Below are positions 1-9,702 of a stretch of DNA of 64,000 bases, piece after piece. This DNA comes from Cylindrospermum stagnale PCC 7417 (GTDB lineage: Bacteria; Cyanobacteriota; Cyanobacteriia; Cyanobacteriales; Nostocaceae). Position numbers and translations under genes: made by a program. Every line of letters starts with the position of its first letter. The stretch's first letter is position 1. The stretch is taken from positions 4,677,501 to 4,741,500 of the forward strand of contig NC_019757.1 of the NCBI RefSeq assembly GCF_000317535.1, read 5' to 3'. The notes below the pieces were generated by a model. That model searched no databases and was not told where the DNA came from. It worked only from the letters and a program-made list of their open reading frames with translations.

Positions 1-2794
1 GTTGCAGAGATTGGGAAACTTGGCGTGAAGAATCGCTGGTGCGTTGTGAAACAGCGGCAATATCTTTCATCAATTGGCTGACAGTTTGTGATATTTGCAC
101 CTGAGAAGCAGTAGCAGTGGAAATCGAATGCACCAAAGAGTCTATTTGCCGCGACACATCTAAAATTTGATTCAGACTCTGTTTAGCATCTTCGACAATC
201 CGCGTACCTTCAATTACCTGAATAGTTCCCACTTCCATCGCCTGCACTACTTCGCTGGTTTCCCGTTGGATGTTTTCGACAATTTCTTCAATTTCTTGGG
301 TGGCTGCGGCACTCCGGGCTGCTAGTTCGCCTACTTCTTCGGCAACTACAGCAAAACCTTGCCCTTCTTCCCCCGCACGGGCCGCTTCAATGCCGGCGTT
401 GATGGCTAACAAGTTGGTTTGCATGGCAATTTGGTTAATCAAAGACACCACGCGGGAAATTTGTTGAGAAGATTCTCCCAACCGCCTAACTTTCTTGGCA
501 GTTTCCCCAACTGTTTCCCGCAAAGACAGAATATTTTGCACTGTTAGATCCATTGCTTGTCCACTCTTGGTAGCGTTGTGTGCTGCATGGTTGGCGATGA
601 TAGCGGCAAGTTCGGCGCTTTGGGCTACGGCTTGCAGGGAATTGGTCATTTGATCAACTGCATCCAAGGTGCGGTTAATTTCGCTAGCTTGTGTCAGGGC
701 TTCTTCTGCTAGCTGGCGGATGGCACCTTCGTTCGAGCCGATCGCATCATTTACTTGAATAGCTGCGTGTTTAACTTGGGTAACAATATCCCGGAGGCTT
801 TCGACAATTGAGTTGAAAAAATCGGCGACTGTGCCAATTTCCCCAGACGAGACGTCAGCCCGCACTGTCAAATCACCTTTGGCGGCACTTTCTACATTAC
901 TGAGCAGTTCTAAAAGTTGCAGGTGCAGGGTTTCTTTTTGTTGTCCTGAGCCTTGGGCATCTGTGGAGAAAATCGCCCTAGCACGTTCTACCTCTGCTAG
1001 CAACTGGGCTTGTTCTTGGGCGTAGCCGATTTGAATTGCTATCTGTGCAAATAAATCAATTTCTAGTTGTTGCCAAACACGGGGACTCTCGCAATGATGA
1101 GCAATCAATAAACCCACGAGTTGCCCTTGGGTGATAATTGGAGCGGTTAAGTTGCTTTTGATGGCAAATTTATCTAATATTTGGCTGTAAGAATCGGTAT
1201 TATTCAGACTTGGCTCTTGATGAATATTGGCAATTGCTTGCACTCGCCCATCTTTATAGGTTTCTATATAGCGATCGCCAACAGAGAGGCGTAGCCCACC
1301 GCCAAAACCGGGTTCATCGATATCCACGCCCAGCATCTGCGGCCAATCACCAGTCACCGATTCGGCGATCACAATTCCCGAACTGGTATCTGGATTCAGT
1401 TGATAAATAATTACTCGGTCTGTTTTCAAAGCCTGGCAAACTTCTTTAACTACTGTTTGATAAATATCTTCAGTTTGGAAATTTCTGCGAATCGCCAAGG
1501 TAATATGTGCAAGTAATTTTGTCCATTGAGTATCTATTCCCTGCTCTCTGGCTAAAGTCTCTAATTTATCGCCTATCTCGTTAATATTAGCGCTTAATTG
1601 CCCTAATTCGTCTTTTGGTGCTATTTCTAGACGAGTATTGAGTTCACCTTGACGGAGTTTTGTTAAGGCCGCAGTTGCCTGGAGAACTGGTTTGAGCGCA
1701 CCCTTGGCTAACCAATTCGCGATCGCCCCGACAATCATAGCTGTCAATGCTGTGCCAATTGCGATCAACCACAACAATTGTCTTTGAGTTCCATAGACAA
1801 TTGCTTTATCTGTAGACAAAAGTACCTGCCAGTTTAACTCTGGTAATCCTTCTAGTGTTCTTGATGGTACGTAGCTCACCAGTTCGGGGTTTTGATTATT
1901 TTTGGGAACTGCTTTGAAAGTCTCAACCTTATTTGCACTCAGCAAATTAGCTAAACTGGGATACACAGCTTTTGCCTCTTTACCCAAAAAGTCTTGTCGG
2001 GGACTGAGGAAAACTTTGCCAGAGGCATCGAGCAAATGGTATTCATTGCCATTTGCCACATAGTTTTTCATCACCTCAGCTATTGATTGTACGGGCAACC
2101 GTGCTCTCACCACAGCGATCGTTTTACCCGTCACGGCATCTTTCACCGGTGCAGCTATGTAAATATTGACTGCACCTGTACTTTTGGATGTTTCTGGTTG
2201 ACTGATCACAGCAGCGTTTTGGCTGAGAACATCTTGAAAATAGCTACGATCTTTATCCTTACCCAGCGGTTCACCTGTAGATTGCAAAATCGCTCTCCCT
2301 TCCAAATCGAAGACAGCGACACTGTTATAGGTTTTGTAAGCTGCGACAAAACTATTGAGCACAGCTTGCTTTTCTAGGGTAGTTGCGCTAGCGCTGACTT
2401 TGGAATTTGTCAACAGCGGCAGATTAGCGAGTACCTGAATATCTCCATACCGTTCAAACATGAACCGGTTCACATTGTCAGCTAAGTTGATGGCTTGCGT
2501 TTCTGACGTTTGGGTAATTTGCCGAGTCATCGATTTGTTGGCAAAGCTATAAGCGAAAGCACCAATTCCCAAGGCTGGTATGGTGCCGAATGCGATCGCC
2601 AAAATTGTCGCTTTCTTACCCAAGCTTAACTGCTGCAAACCGTTAACCGCATCATGCAAACGAAAATTTCTAGCAGTTTTAGTGGCAGGCTGAACAGGTA
2701 CTTGTACTTTATTATCAGTCACCTTCTCCGCTGAAATCACCGATTTCTGATTTTGAGCATCACTACTCTTAGCAATATCAGTTCTATTAAACAT
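1..2794 (-). CDS. Methyl-accepting chemotaxis protein, HmpD/PilJ-like (3' end outside window)
   Basis: This is the transmembrane sensor of a chemotaxis-like array that controls type IV pilus motility. From ATG at 2794 the frame stays open to the left edge, giving 931 residues. Visible in order: a soluble N-terminus, membrane segment about 61-83, a Cache-like extracytoplasmic region, second membrane segment about 333-355, HAMP, a GAF domain about 430-590, then the long signalling coiled coil with its conserved hairpin tip ([20 protein letters not shown]) near 815-835. The GAF resembles bilin-binding GAFs ([11 protein letters not shown]) but has Ser-Tyr where Cys-His would attach the chromophore. 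It is the fourth gene of a PatA-CheY-CheW-MCP series matching hmpABCD of Nostoc; a CheA would be expected just beyond the edge. Confidence 0.9.
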   Translation of the reverse strand, partial: MFNRTDIAKSSDAQNQKSVISAEKVTDNKVQVPVQPATKTARNFRLHDAVNGLQQLSLGKKATILAIAFGTIPALGIGAFAYSFANKSMTRQITQTSETQAINLADNVNRFMFERYGDIQVLANLPLLTNSKVSASATTLEKQAVLNSFVAAYKTYNSVAVFDLEGRAILQSTGEPLGKDKDRSYFQDVLSQNAAVISQPETSKSTGAVNIYIAAPVKDAVTGKTIAVVRARLPVQSIAEVMKNYVANGNEYHLLDASGKVFLSPRQDFLGKEAKAVYPSLANLLSANKVETFKAVPKNNQNPELVSYVPSRTLEGLPELNWQVLLSTDKAIVYGTQRQLLWLIAIGTALTAMIVGAIANWLAKGALKPVLQATAALTKLRQGELNTRLEIAPKDELGQLSANINEIGDKLETLAREQGIDTQWTKLLAHITLAIRRNFQTEDIYQTVVKEVCQALKTDRVIIYQLNPDTSSGIVIAESVTGDWPQMLGVDIDEPGFGGGLRLSVGDRYIETYKDGRVQAIANIHQEPSLNNTDSYSQILDKFAIKSNLTAPIITQGQLVGLLIAHHCESPRVWQQLEIDLFAQIAIQIGYAQEQAQLLAEVERARAIFSTDAQGSGQQKETLHLQLLELLSNVESAAKGDLTVRADVSSGEIGTVADFFNSIVESLRDIVTQVKHAAIQVNDAIGSNEGAIRQLAEEALTQASEINRTLDAVDQMTNSLQAVAQSAELAAIIANHAAHNATKSGQAMDLTVQNILSLRETVGETAKKVRRLGESSQQISRVVSLINQIAMQTNLLAINAGIEAARAGEEGQGFAVVAEEVGELAARSAAATQEIEEIVENIQRETSEVVQAMEVGTIQVIEGTRIVEDAKQSLNQILDVSRQIDSLVHSISTATASQVQISQTVSQLMKDIAAVSQRTSDSSRQVSQSLQ

Positions 2795-2838
2795 AAAATA
2801 ATCCCCCTGAATATGTGAATAAGCAATCTAAAAATCCT

Positions 2839-3354
2839 TTAATTTATTAGTGGATTCTGCTCACTGTAAATCATAGAAGATTGCACAATTGACTCTGCAT
2901 CCAATACCAGCAAAATTTCTTCTTTTTGGACAACGCAGCCACGTAAATAAGGAACTAAGCTAGATGCCACTTGTCCCACAGGGGAACAAACATCATCAGG
3001 CTTAAACTTAGTTGTACCTTTAATTTCTCGCACAACTAAACCCAAAAGCAGTGATTCCACTCGAATAACGATCACATTGTACTGTCGGAGGCGATTATCT
3101 AGAGATGCTAAATTAAGTATCCTCAGCAAATCAATTACCCAAATTATCCGACTACGCCAATTCATTAATCCTAAAATACAAGCAGGCATATTGGGCATCG
3201 CCGTCACAGACTCAACAGGCACAATAATCGCTTCTTGAGTATGCTTAATTGATAAAACAGCAGCAGTCTCTTGATTTAGCTGAAACTTTAGATAACTATT
3301 TACCAAATCATTTTGGTTCGCTTGAACAGAACTTGTAATTTTTGAATTAGTCAT
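2839..3354 (-). CDS. CheW-type adaptor (HmpC/PilI-like)
   Basis: A 171-residue CheW-domain protein that should link the receptor to a CheA kinase at the cell pole. The CheW fold is recognisable from residue 25 on, with AAVLSIKHTQEAIIVPVESV, the signature NWRSRIIWVIDLLRIL, and the closing VVQKEEILLVLDAESIV. It starts with ATG, 4 bp after the CheY-like gene stop and 44 bp before the receptor start, so all four genes are probably one transcript. I see nothing abnormal in it. Assignment to the hmp rather than another Nostoc chemotaxis locus rests on gene order only. Confidence 0.9.
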   Translation of the reverse strand: MTNSKITSSVQANQNDLVNSYLKFQLNQETAAVLSIKHTQEAIIVPVESVTAMPNMPACILGLMNWRSRIIWVIDLLRILNLASLDNRLRQYNVIVIRVESLLLGLVVREIKGTTKFKPDDVCSPVGQVASSLVPYLRGCVVQKEEILLVLDAESIVQSSMIYSEQNPLIN

Positions 3355-3358
3355 TGAT

Positions 3359-3736
3359 TCAAATCACAACTGATTTAATAGCCCGCAGGAGTTGTTCACG
3401 AGTGTAAGGTTTAGTTATATAAGCATCAGCACCTTGTCTAATCGCCCATAAACGGTCAATTTCTTGATTTTTACAACTACAAATTAAAATTGGCACTTTT
3501 GCCGTAATTGAATTTTTTTTCAGAAAACGACATAACTCAAAGCCACTCATCCCAGGCATAACTACATCAGTAACAATTACATCTGGCTTCTCTAAAAAGA
3601 CTTTTTCTAGAGCTTCTTTTGCCCCAGTCGCTTTAATCACATTGTAACCACCTTCTTGAAGATAATGGTTCATTAGTTCCAGTTCACTAGGGGAATCTTC
3701 CACAATTAGAATTGTGCCAAGCAAAGTAAGGCTCAC
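3359..3736 (-). CDS. CheY-like single-domain response regulator (HmpB/PilH-like)
   Basis: A 125-residue stand-alone receiver domain. The acidic pair is in ILIVEDSPSE, the phospho-acceptor Asp in VIVTDVVMPG, the switch Ser in ILICSC and the conserved Lys in YITKPY. The most likely start is GTG at 3736, preceded by an AGGAG-type ribosome site; no ATG gives a full-length receiver. It lies between the PatA-like gene (73 bp away) and cheW (4 bp) and should be the phosphate receiver of this motility operon. Confidence 0.9.
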   Translation of the reverse strand: MSLTLLGTILIVEDSPSELELMNHYLQEGGYNVIKATGAKEALEKVFLEKPDVIVTDVVMPGMSGFELCRFLKKNSITAKVPILICSCKNQEIDRLWAIRQGADAYITKPYTREQLLRAIKSVVI

Positions 3737-3809
3737 TCCTAAATCTCCTAAAAAACTAAATTGCAGCTACTAATATTAGTTAATTCTACCTCTACTCATC
3801 CTGACCAAA

Positions 3810-4850
3810 TTAACCAATGTGCTTAAACACCATTTTTAGCAAATCCGATTGTGTAAAAGGCTTAGTCAAATAGCCAGACGATCTGACAATCTTCGCCTTA
3901 GCCTTGTCAATAAATCCTGTTCTACCAGTCACCATAATGATAGGTGTATGCTTGAAAGCCGGATGCCTCCGCAATAAAGAACATAGTTCGTAGCCATCCA
4001 AACTTGGCATCTCTACATCTAGTAAAATTAAGTCTGGCTTACTCCGTAAAATTAGCATCAAAGCTTTTACTGGATCATTAATCATCACCACTGAAAACTT
4101 ACTTTCATCCAAAAAATGCTTGATAGAATTTAAGACAGTTTGGCTATCATCAATGCAAGCAATTTTATATAAAGTTTTGCTAACACTTGGTTGAGAAGTT
4201 TCGTTATTTTCCTGCTCTACCTTAACTAATGTTTGGATTTGTGGCTGAGTTAGTGGTAGCTTCGTCTTGGGTAAAACTTGCAAACCTCCGTCAGCCGGCA
4301 CCGATGACTGGATATTTTGCCGATTTCTTAATTGCTTTTGACAGTGTTCGACTAGTAACCGCAAATCCAGGTGACAGAATTTTGGTAGTTCACCCAAAGA
4401 GTTATCTGGATTAAATTCATAGTTCCCTTCTTTTAAACACAAAAACGACTCCAGCACTTCTTTCGCCAACTCGTCTATCAAAATAGCAGCTTGTGCAGCA
4501 GTGATATAGTCTTGAGTAACTAACCAACAAATCGCTTGATAATCGGGAGATGGTATTGACTGATTTTCAGTTTGCGTTTCAAACATCAGCCGCATCTGTA
4601 AGCGTTCGGCGCTCTTCAGACTGGGAATTTGCTGCTCTAATCGTCGCAGGTGGCTGTCAAGCCGCTCAAACAGTTTATCTGAGTAGGAGGCATAAGTTAG
4701 TTTACCTTCCTCTAGATAGATTGACCAAGAAACAGTTCCGGTATGTATGCTTAAGCAACCTGTAGTACGGCGACTGGTTAGTTGTGCCAACAGAGATAGC
4801 GGATGTAGTTTTTGGAACAACCTGTAGCTACCTATAGAAGTTGTGCTCAT
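3810..4850 (-). CDS. PatA-like response regulator with N-terminal PATAN/DUF4388 domain (HmpA-like)
   Basis: A 346-residue two-part protein. Residues about 10-180 form the PATAN (DUF4388-like) region found in PatA and its paralogues, opening with FQKLHPLSLLAQLTSRRTTG and including EEGKLTYASYS. Residues about 225-346 are a receiver with YKIACIDDSQT, phospho-acceptor LILLDVEMPS, IIMVTGR and YLTKPF. PatA itself affects heterocyst pattern, while paralogues in chemotaxis operons act in hormogonium motility; context points to the latter. First gene of the operon; about 900 bp without convincing genes lie upstream and should hold its promoter. Confidence 0.88.
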   Translation of the reverse strand: MSTTSIGSYRLFQKLHPLSLLAQLTSRRTTGCLSIHTGTVSWSIYLEEGKLTYASYSDKLFERLDSHLRRLEQQIPSLKSAERLQMRLMFETQTENQSIPSPDYQAICWLVTQDYITAAQAAILIDELAKEVLESFLCLKEGNYEFNPDNSLGELPKFCHLDLRLLVEHCQKQLRNRQNIQSSVPADGGLQVLPKTKLPLTQPQIQTLVKVEQENNETSQPSVSKTLYKIACIDDSQTVLNSIKHFLDESKFSVVMINDPVKALMLILRSKPDLILLDVEMPSLDGYELCSLLRRHPAFKHTPIIMVTGRTGFIDKAKAKIVRSSGYLTKPFTQSDLLKMVFKHIG

Positions 4851-5535
4851 TTTGCTTTTACTTCGGCTAATTTTAATATGTGTAAGCTAAATTTGTGTAG
4901 AAGCACTTCCATTATTCAAATCCAATATAAGACATCGGAACTTTTGTAGCATAAAATACCAACTTTTATGCCCAAGTTTGTGATATAACTCAACAGCAGC
5001 TTTATTTAAAGACTATTAAATCTTTTTTAACTCGTCAGTCGGCGTGACTTAACTGACTGCAACTGAGATTAACAGACATCCTTGAGGAATTAATACCAAA
5101 TTGTAGTCGGATAAACAATTTGTCATCCTGAGCCAAGCTTTGCTCTGAATGACACCTTTAAACACAACTTGGTATAGGCAAAAAATTTTACGCTAGATAA
5201 GGTTACTCTCATACAAGAGAGAGCAACCAACTACCGTAATATTACTGAATTATTAAAAAGTTAAATTTACTTTATTCAGTATTCAAAGTAAAAAACTGGG
5301 ATTGATTAAACTCTCAGCAAAGAATAATAAACCATCGTGACTGAAAGCTCAAATCTCTACAATACAAGCGTTTTAGGTTTTTATAACCTATAAATGTTGC
5401 TGCTCTATTTAGGTTGTCAGTACTAATATCTGCTATGTATATCCAAAGTATCTGTGAACGGAGTATACTACAAAAATTATTACAAGCAATATCTAACAAC
5501 AGCCTACAAAGATTTTTACTGAAAGGATTGAGTAA
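4851..5535. other. Intergenic region upstream of the chemotaxis operon
   Basis: AT-rich DNA with no convincing gene on either strand; the overlapping short frames near 5314-5647 lack protein character. Around 5090-5175 there is a loose inverted repeat (ACCAAATTG ... CAACTTGGT) of a kind scattered in Nostoc intergenic regions. The leftward operon promoter should lie within the first 200 bases. Confidence 0.6.
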
Positions 5536-5732
5536 ATGTATAGCAGGGAACACAGAACAGCCAAAAATCCTTCAAATAACTTTGACAAACCAGCGCCTAA
5601 TCGGTTTGCTCCGCGTCGCTTTGGCGTCTGAGCGAGTCGGGAGATAATGGTGATGAAGATGCAAACTCAACGAATAGAGGAACTGTTCAGCGTGCCAGAT
5701 TAGAATGCGAGTCGAAATTGGGTAAAAACTAA
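5536..5732 (+). pseudogene. Frameshifted N-terminal remnant, possibly of a DUF4157 (eCIS-core) protein
   Basis: An ATG at 5536 with a well-placed AAAGGA ribosome site (5522-5527) opens a 31-codon frame ending at 5631 with Pro/Arg-rich text (KPAPNRFAPRRFGV). Directly after, in another frame, 5634-5732 reads as protein-like text (ESGDNGDEDANSTNRG, then VQRARLECESKL) to a stop. One small indel near 5630 would join the two. Short disordered leaders ending in a RPF/RRF-G-V-Q style motif are typical of cyanobacterial DUF4157 proteins, but the DUF4157 core itself with its HExxH is absent. The frameshift reading is well supported by the sequence; the family name is a weak inference. Confidence 0.4.
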
Positions 5733-5746
5733 TTTGGAGCAAGAAC

Positions 5747-6088
5747 TTGCAAATGGATCATGAGCCATCACCAATGACAGTTTGGCAGCGTATCCTAGTT
5801 ACGATCACAGCAATATGTTCTGTTAATTGTTCACTTGTGCTGTCTTGGTATTTGACCACATTGGCGCGGGGAGAGAACTACGCTGATATAGGTGTAAGTA
5901 TGTATCGATATCGCACTATTGCATTGTTGGCAGGGTTGTTCTCTTTTCCAGCTTTGTCCTATATGCTATTATACGCGATCAAACAAACCCTTAGTAAAAA
6001 CAGTAATTTACCTTACAAAGTGGGAATACCTACTTTTGCTCTTTACTTTTTGTTTTATCTGATCCTTCTCATCTGGGTATATGGCTAA
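5747..6088 (+). CDS. Small three-pass membrane protein, unknown function
   Basis: A 113-residue protein with hydrophobic segments at about 16-38, 55-78 and 93-112, so probably an inner-membrane protein. Two starts compete: TTG at 5747, 7 bases after a GGAG at 5736-5739, and ATG at 5753, 13 bases after it; spacing favours the TTG, and the two differ by two residues. I do not recognise the family. It sits between the frameshifted remnant and the tandem 194-residue genes on the same strand, so it may belong to the same accessory island. Confidence 0.6.
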   Translation: MQMDHEPSPMTVWQRILVTITAICSVNCSLVLSWYLTTLARGENYADIGVSMYRYRTIALLAGLFSFPALSYMLLYAIKQTLSKNSNLPYKVGIPTFALYFLFYLILLIWVYG

Positions 6089-6115
6089 AAGAGCAACAAG
6101 TTTGATATCAAATAA

Positions 6116-6174
6116 CTAAATGACTTAATCCCATGATTCAAATGAAGCTTTCCATTAGTAAGCTGTGAGATCAG
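6116..6174 (+). pseudogene. 3' remnant of an additional copy of the 194-residue tandem gene
   Basis: These 59 bases match, with only a few differences, the last codons (LNDLIP and stop), trailer and leader found at 6739-6797 between the two full copies. They therefore look like the right end of a lost upstream copy of the same 623-bp unit. The segment also carries the ribosome-binding region of the first intact copy. Confidence 0.75.
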
Positions 6175-6759
6175 ATGGAAGCTATTAAACTTTTACTAGA
6201 ACGTCTGGATTATCTGTTGGTTAACCCTCCCAGCGAAGAAGAGGGGTATGAGGTGACATATTTAATGGAAGATATTATCACGACAGCGGGAACAGATGGT
6301 TTAATTTTGTTAGTAGAGCGATATGGTAACTCACAGGTTCCCATTTTTCCCCGTGCGACATCATTTTTATTGGCACAGCAAGCTGATCACCCTGATGAAA
6401 ATACCACCCCTTTAGTATATGAGCTAATCAACAAGCTGCAATGTCAAGACGATTGGGCTACACAGATTAACTGTCTGACAATCTTACAATGTCAGACAAT
6501 GTTTGATCTTCCTTGGACTTCACTTTCTCAGGCACAATCTGTACTTTTCCCTTTTGTGCAATATTGTTTAAGCCAACACGTAACTGTTGTGGAAGGGGTT
6601 GTAGATGCCTTACACCAATTAAACAAGCGTGGATTGATACAGGAAGTTTTTACAGAAACTCAAATTGCTGCATTACGTCAACGCTTTAGAGAAATTATCA
6701 GAGAGGGAGATACTCATTTAAATAAGAAAATAGCATATCTAAATGACTTAATTCCATGA
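6175..6759 (+). CDS. Tandem-duplicated 194-residue protein, copy 1, unknown function
   Basis: A soluble, acidic, mostly helical protein of 194 residues starting MEAIKLLLERLDYLLVNPP and ending AYLNDLIP. No catalytic motif, signal peptide or membrane segment is visible. Copy 2 follows after 38 bp and is about 90 percent identical. Tandem small cytosolic proteins beside a HEAT-repeat gene and a decayed possible effector leader are compatible with immunity or adaptor proteins, but this is inference from context only. I do not recognise a named family. Confidence 0.75.
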   Translation: MEAIKLLLERLDYLLVNPPSEEEGYEVTYLMEDIITTAGTDGLILLVERYGNSQVPIFPRATSFLLAQQADHPDENTTPLVYELINKLQCQDDWATQINCLTILQCQTMFDLPWTSLSQAQSVLFPFVQYCLSQHVTVVEGVVDALHQLNKRGLIQEVFTETQIAALRQRFREIIREGDTHLNKKIAYLNDLIP

Positions 6760-6797
6760 TTTAAATGAAGCTTTCCATTAGTAAGTTGTGAGACCAG

Positions 6798-7382
6798 ATG
6801 GAAGCTATTAAGCTTTTACTAGAACGTCTGGATTACTTGTTGGTTAACCCTCCCAGCGAAGAAGAGGGGTATGAGGTGACATATCTAATGGAAGATATTG
6901 TCACTACAGCGGGAACAGATGGTTTAATTTTGTTAGTAGAGCGATATGGAAACTCGCAGGTTCCGATTTTTCCCCGCGCGACATCATTTTTCTTAGCACA
7001 GCAAGCTAATCACCCTGATGAAAATACCAGCCCTTTAATATATGAGTTAATCAACAACCTGCAATGTCAAGACGATTGGGCTACACAGATTAACTGTCTG
7101 ACAACCTTACAACGTCAGACAATGTTTGATCTTCCTTGGACTTCACTTTCTCAGGCACAATCTGTAATCTTTCCCTTTGTGCAATACTGTTTAAGCCAAC
7201 ACGTAACTGTTGTGGAAGGGGTTGTAGATGTCTTGCAAGTATTAAATGAGCATGGATTGATACAGGACGTTTTTACAGAAACTCAAATTGCTGCATTACG
7301 TCAACGCTTTAGAGAAATTATCAGAGAGGGAGATACTCATTTGAATAGGCAAATTGCATATCTAAATAACTTAATTCCATGA
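6798..7382 (+). CDS. Tandem-duplicated 194-residue protein, copy 2, unknown function
   Basis: Same length and near-identical sequence to copy 1, ending AYLNNLIP. Differences are scattered substitutions (for example HQLNKRGLIQE becomes QVLNEHGLIQD), and the frame is intact, so both copies seem maintained after duplication. The 623-bp start-to-start distance defines the repeat unit. Its stop TGA (7380-7382) lies in the same frame as the following HEAT-repeat gene, and no other stop separates them. Confidence 0.75.
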   Translation: MEAIKLLLERLDYLLVNPPSEEEGYEVTYLMEDIVTTAGTDGLILLVERYGNSQVPIFPRATSFFLAQQANHPDENTSPLIYELINNLQCQDDWATQINCLTTLQRQTMFDLPWTSLSQAQSVIFPFVQYCLSQHVTVVEGVVDVLQVLNEHGLIQDVFTETQIAALRQRFREIIREGDTHLNRQIAYLNNLIP

Positions 7383-7505
7383 TTCAAATACCTTAGAACT
7401 AATCAGTCAGTTAATATAAAGGCAAAAAAAAGGGGAAATTCGATTCTTGAGCGAGAACTAAAAGAACTGTATTATCAACCAGATTTTCTTGAATCTGCCT
7501 ATTAT

Positions 7506-9170
7506 TTGTTGGTGAATGGATGTGAACAAGAGCAACAAATGGTTCTGGCTACACTGATTGGTATATATAATCATGATGTTTGGTCAATTGCTCAATTAGC
7601 TCTAAATAGTGGTTTTCCAAATGTCAGAATAACGGCAGCTTTCCTGCTTTGTCATCCCCAAGCTACTGCTGCTTGGGATACCCTTGTCAAGGCTCTCTCT
7701 GACTCAGATAGTAGAGTCAGGCGCAATGTAGCAAAAGCGTTGGCAATACTTGATCCAGTGCTTGCGGCTGACTGGCTACATTCTCTTTTTGCCTCAGTCG
7801 ATGAAAATGACCGTCTAACAGTATTGGATATTTTTAAAACATTCGACTGTCCACCTTTAACCCCAGCAGTAATAGATGCACTACAAGATATATCCCCAGA
7901 GGTGAGAGCCGCTGCTGCTACTGCACTTTTTAAAGTTGGTAAAAATGCCATTGTGCATCTGGAAACTGCTCTTGATGATCCAGATGAGCAAGTCAGATGT
8001 CAAGTTTTGGAGACACTATATAAACTAGCTGCTGATGTTCCAGTCAGTATCTTTATTCAGGCTTGCTCTGATTCGTCATCTGATGTCCGTTTCTTCGCTT
8101 TGTGCGGTATTGCTAGGAAGGGTAACTTAGATGCTTGTCCAACTGTTTTGCATTTAATAAACGACCCCAGACTGAAAGAATTAGCAATTGATACATTAGG
8201 TAAACTTGGTTGCAAACAAGCTATCAACCGATTACTTGAAGAAGCAGAACAAGCAATAAATGATAATGAGCTAGTTGCTGTTTTGAAAACTTTGGGTAAG
8301 ATTGGTGGTGATGAAATCAGTCCCATATTAAGGTCAGCATTATCAAAAACAGCACCTATGGTCAGAGCAGCATCTGTAACTGCCTATTTAGCAGTAAATC
8401 CCCCAGAAGCAGTTCCAGTACTATTAAATGTTCTCAAAAATGACTCTTCTAAAATGGTACGTGCCGCAGCAGTAGAAGTGCTAGGAAAGATAGGCGGTGA
8501 ACAAGTATGCACTAGACTGATTGAGGTGCTTAGGGAAGATAGGGATGCGGAAGTTCGTCAAACAGCAGCAGGAGCAATCACTAACTGCGGTGATTCTCAA
8601 AATGTGGAAGCTTTATTATCAGGTTTAACTGACTCCGATTCTGGAGTTCGGTTACAGATAGTTGCTAGTCTTGGTAAAATAAAGTTAAATCAGGCGATTC
8701 CGGCACTGTTGGAGCTAGAACATCAAGAGACTAACCATGAAATTTTAGCACAAATTGCAGATTCTCTTGTGAGATTAGACCATACTAGGTTTGCAAACAA
8801 AATTGTCTCTGGCTGTGCAAAACAGTTATTTAATCCAACTTCTATTGGTGTCGCTTTTACATCTTGGTTATTAGATCCATCATATTATTTTGTGTCTGGA
8901 AAAATTATTTTTTACAATAATAGTTATGCAGAAACTGTGGACAGTGATGACGAGCGCAAGGAATACAGATATACAGCTAAGGGCGATCAACTAAATTTGC
9001 ATTCTACAGGAGATGGTAGAGAGTTAGTAATTAAATTTACTGTAGCTCCGGCGGTGTGGGAAAATCCGATGATTGGACTACAGTCTTGTTATCAACTAAC
9101 ACTAAATTATGACTTTTTCTTTAATCATCTTGCACATTCTGAATCTAGGTTTTTTTCTAGTTTTCAGTAA
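7506..9170 (+). CDS. HEAT-repeat protein with C-terminal unknown domain; 5' end unclear
   Basis: About 554 residues. Residues about 10-430 are a series of roughly 30-residue helical HEAT repeats (SDSDSRVRRNVAKALAILDP, DISPEVRAAAATALFKVG, SDSGVRLQIVASLGKIK), typical of protein-binding scaffolds and of phycobilin lyase relatives. The last 115 residues form a different beta-rich segment. The start is doubtful: TTG at 7506 is the first conventional codon, but the frame is open back to 7383 and the text from about 7443 (ILERELKELYYQPDFLES) already looks like native protein; the first ATG is at 7539. The true 5' end may have been lost when the adjacent tandem copies rearranged. Confidence 0.7.
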   Translation: MLVNGCEQEQQMVLATLIGIYNHDVWSIAQLALNSGFPNVRITAAFLLCHPQATAAWDTLVKALSDSDSRVRRNVAKALAILDPVLAADWLHSLFASVDENDRLTVLDIFKTFDCPPLTPAVIDALQDISPEVRAAAATALFKVGKNAIVHLETALDDPDEQVRCQVLETLYKLAADVPVSIFIQACSDSSSDVRFFALCGIARKGNLDACPTVLHLINDPRLKELAIDTLGKLGCKQAINRLLEEAEQAINDNELVAVLKTLGKIGGDEISPILRSALSKTAPMVRAASVTAYLAVNPPEAVPVLLNVLKNDSSKMVRAAAVEVLGKIGGEQVCTRLIEVLREDRDAEVRQTAAGAITNCGDSQNVEALLSGLTDSDSGVRLQIVASLGKIKLNQAIPALLELEHQETNHEILAQIADSLVRLDHTRFANKIVSGCAKQLFNPTSIGVAFTSWLLDPSYYFVSGKIIFYNNSYAETVDSDDERKEYRYTAKGDQLNLHSTGDGRELVIKFTVAPAVWENPMIGLQSCYQLTLNYDFFFNHLAHSESRFFSSFQ

Positions 9171-9226
9171 AATTTAAGCAGAAAAGCGCAAATAAACCAA
9201 AATTTGTTGGTAAGTTGTGAGACCAA

Positions 9227-9352
9227 ATGGAAGCTATTAAACTTTTACTAGAACGTCTGGATTACCTGTTGGTTAACCCTCCCAGCGAAGAAGAGGGGTA
9301 TGAAGTGACATATTTAATGGAAGATATTGTGACTACAGCGGGAGTGGATTAA
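9227..9352 (+). pseudogene. 5' fragment of a third copy of the 194-residue tandem gene
   Basis: After a matching leader (GTAAGTTGTGAGACCA, 9210-9225), an ATG opens 41 codons nearly identical to the start of copies 1 and 2, ending GVD and TAA where the others continue GTDGLILLVE. Everything beyond is missing. It shows that the tandem array once continued past, or was split by, the HEAT-repeat gene. A 41-residue peptide could still be made but is unlikely to be functional. Confidence 0.85.
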
Positions 9353-9544
9353 CTTGACAATATCTTTCAGGTGATGCCTACGGCTGGCGAGAGCTTACGC
9401 ATTTTCAGATTTTCCCACCATTTAGGCGATAGGCGATCGCATACCCTGATTCTCTAATATACTAATGCAAAATTGATACCAAACACAAAATACAATTTTG
9501 CTCTCAGTATCAATACCAGCTCAGAGGCTGCAATTATTTAAGAA

Positions 9545-9626
9545 TGCGGATAAAAGGACTTGAACCTTCACTCCTTTCGGAACTAGAACCTAAATCTAGC
9601 GCGTCTGCCAATTTCGCCATATCCGC
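9545..9626 (-). tRNA. tRNA-Leu (anticodon UAG)
   Basis: Read on the minus strand, this 82-base sequence forms a 7-bp acceptor stem (GCGGATA with TATCCGC), an A discriminator, an anticodon stem CTAGA/TCTAG enclosing TTTAGGT (anticodon TAG), a long variable arm typical of tRNA-Leu and a T arm with GGTTCAAGTCC. CCA is not encoded. The 190 bases to its left hold only a HIP1 site and AT-rich DNA. Confidence 0.93.
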
Positions 9627-9702
9627 ATCAGATTTTGATTGTACCATAATAAATTGTCTATGGGAATAGCCAAATAAATAAAAATTGACTAAACCTCAAT
9701 CT

